From: Aphelocoma coerulescens | Taxonomy: Eukaryota > Chordata > Aves > Passeriformes > Corvidae | Assembly: GCF_041296385.1 (NCBI RefSeq) | Contig: NC_091022.1 | Location: 19,487,967-19,551,966, forward strand | DNA length: 64,000 nucleotides | Direction of reading: 5' to 3' | Shown: piece after piece, positions 26,914-40,570 of the stretch | How positions within the stretch are numbered: the first letter of the stretch is position 1 | Layout: every line of letters starts with the position of its first letter | Translations under genes and position numbers: made by a program | The notes under the pieces: model-generated | What the model saw: the letters and a program-made list of their open reading frames with translations, nothing else | Databases searched by the model: none | Told to the model about the DNA's origin: nothing

Positions 26914-29900
26914 CTCTCCTTGAATATTCTGCTTTACTTTGAATCATGTTATGCAAGAAGAAAAAACCCAGGCAAACAAAACCTGCCTTGTGACATGATC
27001 TCGCAGCTACTTCCGTAGCTCATCAAACACTGTTCAGCATCTCACCACTGGGATCTGGACAAAGTTAGCGTAAGTGGAATTAATCTCTTCTGGCCTGAAT
27101 GAGTTTTAACTCCATGCCCATGCCAAGTCACAGTGAGAGAAGCCTCTCTGCGTCCAGGGCATCAGTTCTTTCAAGAGTATCATTGTGTGAAATTCTGGCA
27201 GTCTGTTAAGACAAAGCCTGAATTTACATCTTTTTTTTAAGTTTCAAAGCTGAAAGATTGGTAAAGACCGAACCATACTGCCAGAGATGTTTTCCTTTTC
27301 TCTGTCTTTCCAGCCTGGTGAACCACTTTTTTTTTTTTCCCCGTGAGACTGGGATCATGTGTAGATTGATTGCAGGAGGTTCACTTGATGAAAAGTTACT
27401 GCAAGAAAAAACCTTGTAACTGAGTTCTTGGCCCCAGAAATACCTGTCAAAACATGGATTGGTGGGGGAAATGAAGAAGAGGAGACCTAACAGCTCCTCC
27501 TGTACTTCTGCATTTCCTGTATGGCTCAGTGGCCTCTTGCAGCTATGGGTACCTATCCAGCTCAGATCTGGCCCTACTGTCAATCAAAATGTAATGGGCT
27601 ATTGGAATATTACATAGTAGTTACTTAGATAAAAAGGTTATATTCTCACATGTATGCTTGGAGAGTGCATTTAAACATACTTCATGCAGTAGCCTCCAAA
27701 ACAGTCTTACTTTGAGAAATATGAATCCCAGATTTCCTGCCAAGGCAGAGCATTTCAATAACAGGTCCACTGAGCTATGGATAAACTATGCTAAGGGATC
27801 TGCCTGAGTGCTAAGTGTTTGGCTGAGGCTGCAAAAAAGCATCTGCTTTCTTTGCTGTGTCCTGGAGATAAATACCTTCAACTGTACCTCTGACTTACTC
27901 CATCTAACATATCCCATCTCCTGATGTAGTGATGGCATGTTGATTTCCTTTTTGGACTCAGAATCGTGCAGATCTTCTCAGCTCTGCTTTTTCCAGTCAT
28001 TAGTGTGTAGCACGATGTACTTTGCAGGACCACTCTCTGCCAGCCCTGTGCTAAGTAATGTGTGCCTACCTCTGATAAGTTTCATGTTCAGTTTGCTGAT
28101 CAGTTTGGTCACGCATTTGTTGCTGCAGATCTTGAGTCCTCCCCAATCTTTCAAAGTCATTTCTCTCTGTAACTCTGACCATGCAAATACACCCATCTGA
28201 CCCTGAAAATCTTCCTTAGCCTTCTGAGAGCCACCAGCTTCAAAAGGCTGTTCTTCCCAGGTCCACTGCATTTTCTTTGTTTCAGCTCTCGCTTTTAGTG
28301 CTGCATCCTCTCCCCTCCATCCTTTTTTTTCTGTAATATCTGCTGATCCTGTTTCCTGGAAAAAGTATCCATCATCACCATTTGACAAATGCTTCCTCTT
28401 TAAAAAAAAAATACAGTAATTTTTTATCAATTTTCCAATCACATAACTTGTCTTTACCAATAACAGACAGCAAGCTTCCCATCCCCTTTTCCTTGTTCAA
28501 GACCCCTGTTGGAGCAAATCATTCTGCAGCAAATTAAATTATCCTCCACAGTCTGTTTAGACAGAGTTAATGTGCATCACTTGAGTTTTCTCAGACAGCA
28601 GGGGGTTCTCGGGCCACAAAGTAAAATCCTCCATCGAGTTTGTAATAAATCAAGTTAATTTAACACCTCAGACCTACAAAATCCAAATTTCCTGCTCCAC
28701 TTCTAAGAGGAAAGCTCACATGAGAGCAGGTTAAGTAGCCTCTTCCTTGCAAGAAAAGCACCACAAAAACAAACTCAAAAGAGGTGAGGCTGTTCAACAG
28801 AGGAACAGCTAAGTTCCCTGTCTCAATCCTGCTACATTACTTGCCTTCAATAGACAGCAGTATTTTTTATTCTTAAGCTGCAGGTTTTGTATGATTTGAT
28901 AATTTTGCACATTGTCTTCTTTTTCTCAAAACAATCTCCAGAATTTGAGGTAGTTTTGAAAATGAGATATTTGTTTGCTCATTTTTAATGATGAGGTAGG
29001 GGAAAGCCCTTGGTTTTTATGGTAGCAGTGGCTATGTATGTGTAGCTGTTTTTACTGCAGCTCGTTCACTTGGGTGTGGCACTGTGACAACCAAGAATAA
29101 ATTCCTTGGGGAATTCTAGTATTTTCAGACATGTACAACATTTTTTATTTCGAATTGATGCCAGAAAGAATGGTAATTTTCTTTGTTCCTTTTAATTCTG
29201 GGCAGCTAAAATTTACATGGCAACCTTCTAAGAAGGCTGACATAAAAGTGTGAAGTCTCAATGAGATGAACAAGAAGTTACATGAATAACTCGTATTATT
29301 AATAATAGGAGTTATGTTCCTTTTCCCTACGTACTCTGTTGAAAATTGTATCCCTAAAGAAGTTGACAACAAATATGCTTTCCCTGTTTAAGTTGCAAAG
29401 CACAGTAACATCAAGGTCACTTGCTCCATTTGACGGAAGAAAGAAAGCACTGTATAAAATATGGATAGAATGTCAATCAAACCCAGGTTTGTAGTACACA
29501 CTATGGTAATGTGAGTCATACTGCTTTTTTATTTTTAAACACAACTAGATATGGTAGTTTGGCAGCAATGTTTTCACAAAGACAGCGCCTTCAAACTCTT
29601 TCATAGCAAGACTGGAAATCCTGCCAGGTAAAAAAAAAAAATGTTATTGAAAACCTTTCTTCCCTTATAGGCCCATTTTGACAGGAAATCTTTGAGAGAC
29701 AGCAGCAATGAAGTGCCCAGAGATTTCATCTGTCTTCTTTTGCTTCAGGAAATGCTGAGCACAGGCTCCCCTATTAGGCAAAATACACGAAATACCAAAT
29801 CCCCTTAACAATCATCTTCAGGCTACTCGTAGGTTGACAGCTTTCTGTGTCCTAGTCTGTCAAACAGGGCCTGTTACTGAGACTCATATTACTGGGACCA

Positions 29901-31689
29901 ACGTGAAAGTTTTCGACATTACTTTGAGGGGAAGAAACATATTGTCAGTGCTTTCAAGTTATCTCATCCAATCAGTTTTGTAGGGACTTAATCAGAATAA
30001 AATATATCTTACTAGAAATATATCACTTCACGGTGATTTTTATTCTGCTCCATAGTGCTGACATAAAGATCCAGTCTGAGGGCATTGTCTGTCATTCTGT
30101 GGGATTCAGTAAAATTTGGCAAATTTTAGCTGCTGTATTATAATTTCCAATAGTATTTTTTGTTTGTTTTTGACAGATGCCAAATTTAAAATTTAAATAA
30201 TGTTTCAAGAATGAAAATGACAGCTTGCAGTAATTCTGCAGGTGTCCAAGCAGATGTACTTCCAAATATAATTAGACAAAATATGTACAGATTGCAGGAA
30301 ATATGAAAAAATTGACATCAAATTTTCATGAGTAAATTCTGTGTATGTTTGGGCATTTTAGCTAGTTTAAAACTATTAGTTATTAAGAAACATTCATACA
30401 CTTATAGAAAAATGAATGCACATGAAATGTAAACCAGTTTAAGCCAAAAAAACTAAACTTGTATTTGAACATAAAGTAAGGAAGAAAGAAGAAGTTGAAC
30501 TGTCTTACACTGGTATAGTCTTAAGGAGTTTTCTTGAGGAATTTTGTCAACCAGGCAAATAATAGAGAGGAGTATGTAGGAAACATTCCAAAACATGGAT
30601 TCTTCCCTCAAACTGTTACTGAACAAAGTGATTTTGGTAATTGTATTCATAATTTATACTAGAGGCAGAGAAAACAGAAAGAGAAATGGAGTATGCGTAT
30701 TTATTTCCAGTATGGTGTATACATTTCACTGAGTGCAGAGGTAAAGATAGGAATGAAAGCTGATTTTTGAAGCTTTTCTTGTTTGAATGTATGTCTTCAC
30801 TGCCTACCAACAAAATACATTCCAGGAGTAGCCTTAGATATTAAACATTCTGCCCTTTTTAAATCATCTATTGCTTCACTTCAGAATCATTACAACAAAA
30901 GTGGAATACCACAGATGCAGGAAAATTGGCAAGTGACTTAGTAAAGGTAGAAAACAAACATGACAAAAATAGTGCAAAATAATACAAGCATCTCTCTAAA
31001 TTTTCTTTTATTATCTCAGTGGTTAACTGACCATTGAATCAAATTAACAAGTAGTCCTAAATATAAGGATTGGAAATTAGGATTCTCATTCATCACTTGA
31101 ATATAAGCATTTGTCTTAACCTGTTTGAATTTAAAATCTTCCTCTTTCTATCCTCAATCTACAACCCAAATAATCTCAGTTTCTTCTCTTAGTACAATGA
31201 TGCAGCTTTATCAAAAGATATTTCTGATGCCCTGTTATCTAGCAGCCTGTGTCATAATGTATGTCGCTTGAGAAATAGAAGGTGTGATCCTGAATATGGT
31301 AAAGCAGAAGAAAGAATTGAACCTCGATTTCCAATTTGCTGAGAAAGAACTTTAATCACCAAGTTATTACACAAAGTAGTAGGCAGACTTGCTTCCTACA
31401 GTAGTTTCTCAAAAGAAAGTTGTGCTTATGCCACCTCTCTCCTTACAGAGAATATAAAGAATTTTGACAACTAATCAAGGAACACAGGGTTATGTAAAAG
31501 ACTTGATCTACACCATGTACTCCTCTCCCATGCCATCAGCTGTTTAAAAGCAAAACTGTTCTGAAGAGTCTGCTATGTTTGAAGTGTACAAAGACATGCC
31601 TAATCAGTAAGGTATAGGGGTTGAGATTTGTTCTTCAGCTTTTTCCCTTGGGCCTGATTTCCACTCAGCTGAAGGAAATGAGAAGTTTG

Positions 31690-31790
31690 CTTTTGTCCGT
31701 GGAGGTCGCCGGAGCACACACGTGGTGCAGTAACAGGGTGGGACGAGGAAAGACGTGGTGATTGCAGCATTGCGGATGCTGCTGCCCATC
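31690..31790. other. CpG-dense patch of unknown nature
   Basis: In about 95 bases there are seven CpG dinucleotides ('gtccgtggaggtcgccggag', 'cacacgtggtgcag', 'gggacgaggaaagacgtgg', 'ttgcggatg'). Neighbouring sequence is CpG-poor. It has no recognised TE consensus and no convincing coding frame. It could be a remnant of a CpG-rich LTR, an unmethylated regulatory element or a noncoding exon. Confidence 0.5.
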
Positions 31791-34291
31791 CAAGGGAGAG
31801 AAGGAAGGGAGAGCACTGTTTATTCTTCTTTATCTTTCTTTTCCTTCCTTGGATCAGTAGTACTAAAGATTTGTAGGTCATTTTGGCTGTCCTCCAGCCT
31901 ATTTCCTACAGCAGTTCCCTAAGAGTTTTTTTCCAAGTTTCTGTTATCTTAAGCTATGGGACATCTGACATACTGCTTTGGCAAAGGATTCCACTGTTTA
32001 ATCAGCACCAGCTTCAGCACTGTGTTTTGACATTGAGTAAGGGAGAGGGTATTTTGAATTTTACTTAAATTAAAATCTCAAAACCAGGAGCAATTTATCT
32101 TCCTACATTTGCTCCTAATAGTATCTGAATTCCTGGTTAATCTTCCTGGGATCTTTTCATAAGTTCTTTCACGAATGCACTTCTGATTTGTTGGACTTCA
32201 GTCTGGTAACAGAACCATGTGTAACACTGTCACAACTGTCCTTTCTACCTCTCAGTGGAGCAAATTGCCATCCAGACTGTTCTGTGGAGGAAGCTTCCTG
32301 TTTCCTCATTGTTTAAATATACAAAGTAAAATGGTTCAGAAAGCTCTAAATGTAGAACTTCACATTCTCTTCCACCACAGTATATTTGTTTGTGTAGGAG
32401 TCTTGGCTTGGGTGTTTTAGTTTTTACTTTCTGTTCTTTTTATCTTTTTCCATATGCATCATGATTCCTTTTTCTCCAGTCTATTCGTTTTCAAGGAAGC
32501 CCTTTAATGTGACATGTTTATATGTGTTTCCATTGTATCTTCTATTTTATTTACACACTTTAGATCAAATGTTTTAATTAACTTAAAAAGAACTATAATG
32601 TAAATATACTAATGCAGACTGCACATTGCAAAAACAATATGTATTCTTCCTTTTTTGTGGAGTCCTGTGATGGGATGGATCATTTTTTACCACCATAAAA
32701 AAATATGGGAAAGATTTCAAACAGTGGAAAAACTGAACAAAGATTTGGGGGCAGTTGGACATGTGCCTCCTCCCTCTTCACTTCCTGGAGATATGTCTGT
32801 GATGCATTTGAAGCTGTAAAGATGTGAAACAAATCTTATGGCAGATGCTATCATTCCGAGTTGAGCTGAATCTTTTTCAGCCCACTAACTTAAACGGTTT
32901 TTGGATTAGGCCCTAAAGAAAAGGATGTCATCTTTGAGATGTGAAATGGTTCTTCAGAACATCCAAGGATAAGTATTGCAAAAAGAATTTATTTCATACA
33001 GAATCTTTCTTTTCTCATTACAATGGATTTATCTAAACTGTCAGAAAATGTCAGATCTTCTATTTGTGCCCCACAGGACTCTTTTTTCAGCATGTTATTC
33101 CTTTTCTACAGTTTCTCCTTGCTGCAATACCTAGTGTTTTGGCAAAAATTTTAGGTATTTTCACTAATATCTTTGACCTCTGCAAACACCAGCTGTCTTC
33201 TCATTATTTTCAAATAATACACTACTTACAGAAGACTCTTTCCTGTGTTCTGAAATAGACTTTCAACTGCATGTTAAAGGGACAGTTTCACTGTAATCCT
33301 TAACAATTCTAACAGATGAAATATTCCATTAGTTTGACCAGGTAAACAAAGTTTAAATATTCCAATGGTTCCATGCTCACGTTAAAAGGAATATGGTGCC
33401 ACAAGAGGCCTCTGAGCACTGGCATTACTCGTTCAGCTGCAGACTTCTCTGCAAACAGTGGTAGGAACCTTCGTCACGGCTCCCTCTACACTACTCAGCT
33501 ATTTATTATTTTTATTCCTATCCTACACCTCTTTTGCCACAGTATAAGGGTGCCCTTGTTGCAAAAGCCTAATAATGAAGTACTTTTTGATAGCTGTACT
33601 AAACTACTGCTGATGGTGCAGCGTCAACTGTGAAGTGGGTGAGCATGGCTTGAAAAAAAAAAAAGAGTTCTGTCAGTGGTGTGCATATACCAGTGTTTTC
33701 TGTGCAGAAGCAGCTGACAGCAGGATAATCCAGGAGGATAATGCAGGTGTAAAAATAGGAGAAAGAATCAGTCCAGAAAGAATCTCTCTCTACTTCTCAA
33801 TTTTATAAAAAAAAATTATTTAAGTTCTCTGGGGTTTTGAAGATGAAAATGTTGCCTTGTTTTCTAGGGAGAGATGAGACTTTCCTGCCACTGATTAAAA
33901 GTTAGAGCAAAAGAATATTAAATTAATGGATACATGCAGAATGAATCAATAAGATTTTCAGTTCTCTATTGATGGATGGGAAAGGAGTGAAACTACACTG
34001 TGAAATAGTAATGCTTTAAACCAAATAGTAACCTGTGTTTGTCTTGAAATGACAAATTCTTCCATGAAATTGTGAAACTTTTGATATTCACAGATAAAAA
34101 GTAATCATTCATGTAAAATTTGATGACTTTTTGATGTTTTTATTTCCTGCAAAAATTTGATATTAAAAAAAGTACTTAACAAAGAAACCGTAGCAATTCT
34201 ATCTCCAGTTGGGTTCTTCTATCCTGATGAAATTTTTTTAATTTAACTTTTTCTGCTTCTTCAGCTTGCTAAGTATAAGATCTGGTTAGCT

Positions 34292-34325
34292 ATTCCCAGG
34301 AGTTTTGCCACTGATTTCAGTGAGA
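34292..34325. repeat. Fragment of the same ancient palindromic repeat
   Basis: The words 'tcccaggagttttgccactg' and 'atttcagtgaga' match the central part ('gggagttttgccattgactt', 'cagtggga') of the repeat seen at 7182-7247. Only about 34 bases are recognisable, so chance similarity is not fully excluded. Confidence 0.42.
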
Positions 34326-35754
34326 CATTTCTGTTTCTTATGTGTTTATGGGTCTCTGTCTTCTGCCTAATTTCCCTTCCTTTGGAGGCAGGCCCACTAT
34401 GATTTAGAATCATTAAGACTTTTTTCCTCCTGTTACATTTTGTAGGTGTCTTGTTTGCTTGTGTCTGGTTGGGGCTAAAGCTGAGGACTTACTGGCACTT
34501 TCAATTGTACTTTCCATTACTACTGCTTAGTATTTAACCTACTTTCAGGAAACTGACTTGACCTGAAATGTTCAAAGCATCATCTGCTTCTTAATTAAAA
34601 TAGGCTTTCAAAGCCATCAGGTAACTTTAAGTATCAGGTAAAGATAGTTGAGTATATTGATATATTAAGATTATTATCTCAGCTTTCAACAATTGAAAGA
34701 ATGAATTACAAGATTTCTCATTCTTATGGGACAGCTTCCAGATGGGATACATCACCCAAAATAAAAGAAATATAGCTACGCTAAATAAAAGGACATTAGC
34801 TGCGTGTCAGTTTGGCATCTACCTACCTCAGGGCACCAGTACATGCAGTGTAGAAAGGCTCCTTTCCCAGTGCTGTTTTGAGTACCATTCTCAAGTTTTT
34901 CTAACTGTTAATTTTGTGCTTGGGGAGAGATGAAAGCTGTAACCTGGAGAGAAACAAGCTCTGATCCTGCCTTTTGAGTAAAAGCTCTTAGAACGAGGTA
35001 TTGCCAACTAGGAACCTTCCCCCAGTAACTCTTTATTCTCATTTTTCTGCCAAAAAATATTAAATTTTTTTCTGATGTAAACTTGAATAAATCTTTGTGA
35101 GATCTTAAAGCACAGACACTATACAAAGGTACAGGAGTATAAAAGCAGAGAATTGAGATAAACAGTGCAGTGTCCATGGACTGTCTGAAGGCGCTCAAAG
35201 ATTTCATGAAACCATCATGTTTGCTTGAACCTGCAAAAGGCTTTGTCCACCCTTAATGCTTTTGAATCAGAGGTAAACTCTCAAATGTGAAATATTTGTC
35301 AGTCAACTACGCAATAAAGCATGAAAATAGTTTTCTTTTTCTCTTCTGTATTATTCACAATCCTTTAAAAATTCCCTGAGAAGAAAGCTGAATTAGCTTA
35401 AATATGAATGTTTCTGTTTTTTATCTTCTGAATGTGCCTTCATGCTAAATGCCATCACTGCTTTGTGGAAAATTCTCTTCTCATGTTTTCTTGAAGGCAA
35501 GATTCACTCCTAACAAAAGTCATCTCAGGCCTCTTGTGAGGGACAGAGACTCTAGAATTGAAACTCAAAACTCTAGGTCGGGCAAGTACAACAGAATATT
35601 TTCTTCACATATCTAGGAAAAAAAAAAAAAAGAAAACATATCAAGGATCCCAACCCCAATATATTCCAATATATTTATCCCGTACAGATGTCATTTTCTT
35701 TTCCTGGTAGAGAAGCCATTGGAATAGTGCCATTTTAATTAGGTTTTGTATTAA

Positions 35755-35757
<3 letters not shown>

Positions 35758-35786
<29 letters not shown>
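35758..35786. repeat. Poly-A tract
   Basis: About 29 consecutive A bases end in 'gaaaaatatagg'. No recognisable retroposed sequence lies immediately upstream, so I treat it as simple sequence. Length is likely variable between individuals and prone to sequencing error. Confidence 0.95.
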
Positions 35787-35788
<2 letters not shown>

Positions 35789-36080
35789 AAAATATAGGAC
35801 TGCAATCTGCCACTGAGATAGAGACTTGCCAGTATCATTAAAGAATGTTGTAATAGTCATCTTATAAATATTATGCAATGGCAAAAATACATATAGAGAT
35901 GTGTGATAGTTTGAAAAGTAAAATTAAAGGTTATAGTCTGGATATAGAGATGAAAACCACCACCAGCAGTCAGAATTTTCACTTTTATATGATTATATAG
36001 CTATAGAAAGTATTAGACTCATAACCAATGCAGGTAATCCCATGGAAAACTGCAGCAAAAATCAGATCTTTCTTACAAAC

Positions 36081-36480
36081 TGTGGTGGGTTAATCTTGGT
36101 TGGCTGCCAGACACCCAGCCAGCCACTCTCACTTTCTCTCCTCAACAGCATGGAGACAAAATAAATTGGAAAAGCTCATGGATCATGCTGGTGTGACCAA
36201 GGCTGCAGATAAAAACCTGCTCCACTGCATGGCCTTCATGAGCTGCAGGGTAGTCCATGCTTGGCTGCCTGCGGCTCCATCCCTCCCCATCCTCTCTGGG
36301 AGCCCACAGGGCTTTGTCACACTTCATCCCTCTCTCTCTGTGCAGTGCTTTGCCCTTTCTCAGACACATTTTGCTGGAGGTGCTGCCTCAGCCCTGCGCA
36401 CTCCGGTGCGTTGTGGGACCGGCCTCTCCTCACTGCGCTCCCAAGCCAGGCTGTGCGCACCTGGACACAGACACCTGACA
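36081..36480 (+). mobile_element. Probable ERV LTR fragment with internal deletion (avian ERVL-like)
   Basis: The block starts with TG at 36081, in 'tgtggtgggttaatcttggt', followed by 'tggctgccagacacccagcc', 'ccactctcactttctctcct' near 36123, and 'aaataaattggaaaagctca' near 36159. This is the start of a common avian LTR whose consensus I recall as 'gtgggttgaccttggctggc'. The middle of that LTR appears deleted. The text resumes with 'atggccttcatgagctgcag' near 36229, which matches a late part of the same LTR. The tail (36240-36480) is GC- and CpG-richer than its surroundings, as LTRs often are. The 3' boundary is uncertain and could extend to about 36530. The open frames here (for example 36100-36504) are by-products of LTR sequence, not genes. 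Confidence 0.68.
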
Positions 36481-39400
36481 CACACAAAAACTCCCACTTC
36501 ATGAAAAAAAAAAATACTACTACTCTCTTTATCTTTAGGGGTTGAATTCAAAAATATTCACACATCTCAGTTTTGCTTAAATTGGTTGTGTCATTGCCAC
36601 TTCCAGCCTAAAGCTGCAGCTAAACGTTGTGCTTGTTTCTGCTGGTGGCCGTAACTCCCTGTGTCCTGAGGGTGCCAGCTGGCTTTTCCCTTGCTCCCAG
36701 GTGTTGCTGAGAGAGGATGCATTCCTTTGCTTGTTCTGCCTCTGGGCTTGATTAATTTAAAGCTTGTAGAACACAAAATTCCAAGAGGAAGCTTCTCCTG
36801 TATCCTTTGCAAACTACAGGCACCTCATTGGTGACATGCAGGACTCCAGGACCCTGCTTTGCCCCAGCTGGACAAGGACTTTTTTTAGCAACAGCTTAAC
36901 TGGAAGTCCTTAGTATTGAGCTGTTTTGCTCATTGTAAAGCTGCAGTCCTGAATTCAAATACTTCCTTCAAGTGTGGTATGAAAGGGATTTTATTCTAGA
37001 TCTCCCAGGAATTGTTTGAAACCTTATGTTTCAAAGTATCAAAGGAGGGACAGTATGGTTGTTTTGTTTCTTTTGTTTTTTTGTTCCCTTCCCCCTTCCA
37101 TATTTGTGAGAGGAAACTTGCTGCAACCTATCTATATGCCACTCAGATATTTATCACTGCAAATGGTGAGTTGAGTCCTCACTTGATGATCTGGAGTTAA
37201 TGGTTTAATTCCTTGAGAAGAGCCATACTCACTTTTCCATATTTGCTGTCACCTTATTTCAGTGTCTTTGTGGGGTTTGAAACACTCTTTCTAGGTTGTC
37301 TCTGATATTTTCTGGATTCTCAGTCTGGTTTTATAATTAGCTCTCAAATTGCCAACAATTTTTAGGGTTATGATGCTTAAATGGTTTTTGTGGACTCAAT
37401 CCTTACTGCATACATTCTAAGAAAAAATAGAGTACATTTGCTAGAGTGAAAGAATGATCAAATAGAAACTCATCAATTAGATGCTGAATATGAAATGAGT
37501 ACAGCAGGAATCCATTTTTCTGGGCCAGGGATTGTGAATGTAAATGGAAAATTCTCCACATCATCTGACTCAGAATCTACTGGATCAATAAAAACTGCTA
37601 ATGCAGAGTAGCTCCTAATTTTCAACTATAGATGGAATTTCAGGTGATGTGCATTAAGTTTCTTAAGTTTATGCATCTGGTTTGTACTAGATTCTAACAT
37701 ACACTGCTATTAGTAGATGTTGTGCAGGAAAACAAGTATAAGACTATTACTGTTTTGTCATGTGTGTATATTCCAAGAGCTTTATATTTGAGAATTTGGT
37801 AAGTAAGCAAGCTGTTGGTTTTCACACACATTACATTCACGTAGGTCTTTCAATATAGATCTGTTGCAGATTAAAGCAAAGTAGTGTTGGTTGCTTTGGA
37901 AAACATTCTTTTCAGAATATTTATTGAATGTATGGGTCTTCCTGATTAAGCAAGGATGAATAATGTCTATCTGTCAGGCTCAGAAAGTAGCATTATGCAT
38001 GGATTGCTGATTGTGCCTGGAATGCCATTATAGAGAGACAATTCAGACACAGTATCTTTAGAAAAAGTGTAAGTTTCATATCAGAGTAAATTTCGTTATG
38101 AAATATAAATTGCAAATATGAAATGACCAGTGTTCCTAGAATTCTGTGAGATTCACGCATGGAAGTGGACTTCAGGTGTTAACACCAGCCATGCTGAGCA
38201 TGCAGCCTTTCCTGTGGATCAATGCAGATGGTGCTGATTGCCAGACTCAGACCACTCTACTGTTTTAAGTGACTGCTGCCATGATGCTGAAAAAATGGAA
38301 ACTGGAGTTAACATCCTTTTATTATTATTCATGCTAAATCTCATGCACAGACAATGAAGGAGAAAAACAGAGATAAGCCAAACTTGAAAAAAAGTTTGTG
38401 ATGTAAATGTGTAGTTTCCCTGCTGGGCTCTCTGAAAGAAACTGAAATACTCAACCACATGACTTATAGCTGACTAAATCAGACCTTATTTTTGATGGTG
38501 CTAAGGTCTACAGAAAAATGTAATAGCCCTTTCTTTGTTACTGAAAAGAAGATGTTGGGCAGTGAAATTAGATATTTAATATGTGCATATTTAGTGCCTA
38601 AATAGCAGAGGAAGTTCCAGGATTAGCTTCTCAAACCCTTCCAAAGATGAGGTAAGTACCAATTAGAAAGTTCAACTTCTGTGCCTAAGAAAGTGTCACC
38701 TGGAACCACAAGTTAAATATTGTTAGTGATTTCAACATAAAGAAATAGTTTCTCAAGAAGAAGCAGGACAGCTATGATGCTATGGCACTTGACTGCTTCT
38801 TTGAAGGCTTGATGAACTGCTTTCCTGTAAGCAGATATTTAGTCTCCCTGCTTGGCACTATAAATAACATCTGTCTAGCGTGTAGATGATGGTATGGAGT
38901 ATTAAAGGCTAAGGATTAGGCATTCATTAAATGATGAATCATATTCATTATGATCTCTTTCTGTAGAACAACCCTTTCTGCTACAAACCCAAATAATCTT
39001 TATGATGAATAGACAGAAAATGTCTTGCTCAACTAATACCCAACTTATTTCCGTAGGAGTTCATTTGTTTTATTGTTCTATGTTCTCCTCCCAGTCAGAA
39101 CAGTTTTGGCCTATATTCTTTGGAAAATTAATAAACATAATCAAGGCATTTTTAATTATTATATTTGGCTTTATTCTTGCAAAACCAAAATTATTTGTAC
39201 CAGCTGAAAAAATCAGTTAGAAATATGTAAATCCAGTCCCCAAATGCTGTTTTCTTTCCCACTCCTTTTCAACTGTCGCTTTTGTGACAGACACAAGGAA
39301 TTTTATTTATTAATTAGATTGATTGATTTGATTGACTGACTGAGACATTTGGTATGGTTGAAATGTTTGATGTATCAGAAATCCTTGCTTTCAAATAATA

Positions 39401-39945
39401 GTTTCTTTGATATGGAGCATTTAATAGAAAGCCTTATGGATTGAAGGGCTGCATATTATTTCAAATGTTGGCCTCCCTTTTCTTTTGTTTTTGACCATGG
39501 TGAATGACACAGTAAATATTCCTATTAAGTGACAGATTTGAGGCTGCAAAATGAACAGAGAGGAGAAAGTGAATAAATCCTCAGGTAGTCTCTGTCCTTA
39601 TTAGAAATGGGCCAGGAAGCAGCCATTAGAAAAGCTGAAGCTGTAGAAAGCCAGGGCAATAGGTACTGTCATTTAGAATCAGTCTCTTCTGCTGTAGATG
39701 AAATATCTGAAGGACAATCAGTAGATAATTCCCATAACTCTCTCAGAAGTATTGTTTTCATCTAACAAGTCTATCAAATCCTTTAGATTTCTTCTATTAT
39801 AGGAGACAACAGGTACAAATATGGTCATTGGAAGTTCTTCCAAAGGGAAAAGCTTGCATGTAAAGGATTATTACTTGGCTAGGGCAGAAAAAGGACTTCA
39901 GATTTTAATGTTGAAAAGTGATAATATTATTTCTCTTTTAATCAG

Positions 39946-39962
39946 TTTTTTTTTTTTTTTTT
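39946..39962. repeat. Poly-T tract
   Basis: Seventeen T bases follow 'cttttaatcag'. This is a simple homopolymer. Confidence 0.93.
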
Positions 39963-40517
39963 AATTGAGTGCTAGTTTGACAGATGGGATGGAACTATTT
40001 GCTTTAAAGGTTCTTTACAGAGACAGTTTTGTGGAGAATTGTATTTGCTCCCAGTCATTGGAACTTACTTTCTTCAGTGAAGATGTGTGTGCTGCAAAAG
40101 ATGAGGTCTTATTTTCCTTGTGTGCTTCTCTTTTTCATGTTAGATGATTTCATATGGGGAAAGAAGCTTTTTTCTCAGCAGTGACTGATCTTAATTTTGC
40201 ATATTCATTTTGTATCTTGAAGATGATGGAGACCATATTTGCTTTCCTGTACTCTCTGAAACAGACAAATTATTTATCTTATGAGAGATTTTACCTTTCT
40301 GCCTGCATTGGTGAAGCCAGCTGAGGATGCCCCACATCCTTTATCTAATTCTGAGGTGAAACTCACAGTGACTTAAACAGCAAATGCACAGGGCACTCAT
40401 TTACTTTCACATGACATGTCGCTCCAATGAGTTTACTGAAGATTTGCATCAGATCCCCTCTCTAGCCCGTCTCCTACTGCAATTTTTATTATGATACTGT
40501 AAAATATTTAGCTATGC

Positions 40518-40570
40518 ATTGGGGTCTAATGTCAGTACCATTGACTTCTGTGGGATTTGGAATCAGGTCA
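40518..40570. repeat. Fragment of the same ancient palindromic repeat
   Basis: The words 'gtcagtaccattgacttctg' and 'tgggatttggaatcaggtca' follow the order 'ccattgacttcagtggga' then 'ggatcagg' of the repeat described at 7182-7247. The fragment is short and worn. Confidence 0.42.

Larger units (their letters stand above)
24057..36080. other. Unique AT-rich sequence, no gene supported
   Basis: Between the CR1 copy and the second LTR I recognise only the features listed separately. 29430-29480 ('agaaagcactgtataaaata') and 29845-29910 resemble the worn tail of an ancient amniote SINE/LINE, but too weakly to call. The 160-codon open frame on the minus strand at 27978-28460 shows no known domain. 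Confidence 0.55.

Noticed and set aside
27978..28460. 160-codon open frame on the minus strand
   Set aside because: No similarity to any protein I know, with no supporting splice sites or neighbours.
29430..29910. Possible ancient SINE/LINE tail ('agaaagcactgtataaaata' and a later 'tgtgtcctagtctgtcaaac')
   Set aside because: The resemblance to old amniote repeat tails is short and interrupted, which is not enough to call an element.
36100..36504. 134-codon open frame and several overlapping ones on both strands
   Set aside because: They lie in a GC-richer LTR fragment, where stop codons are rare for compositional reasons.
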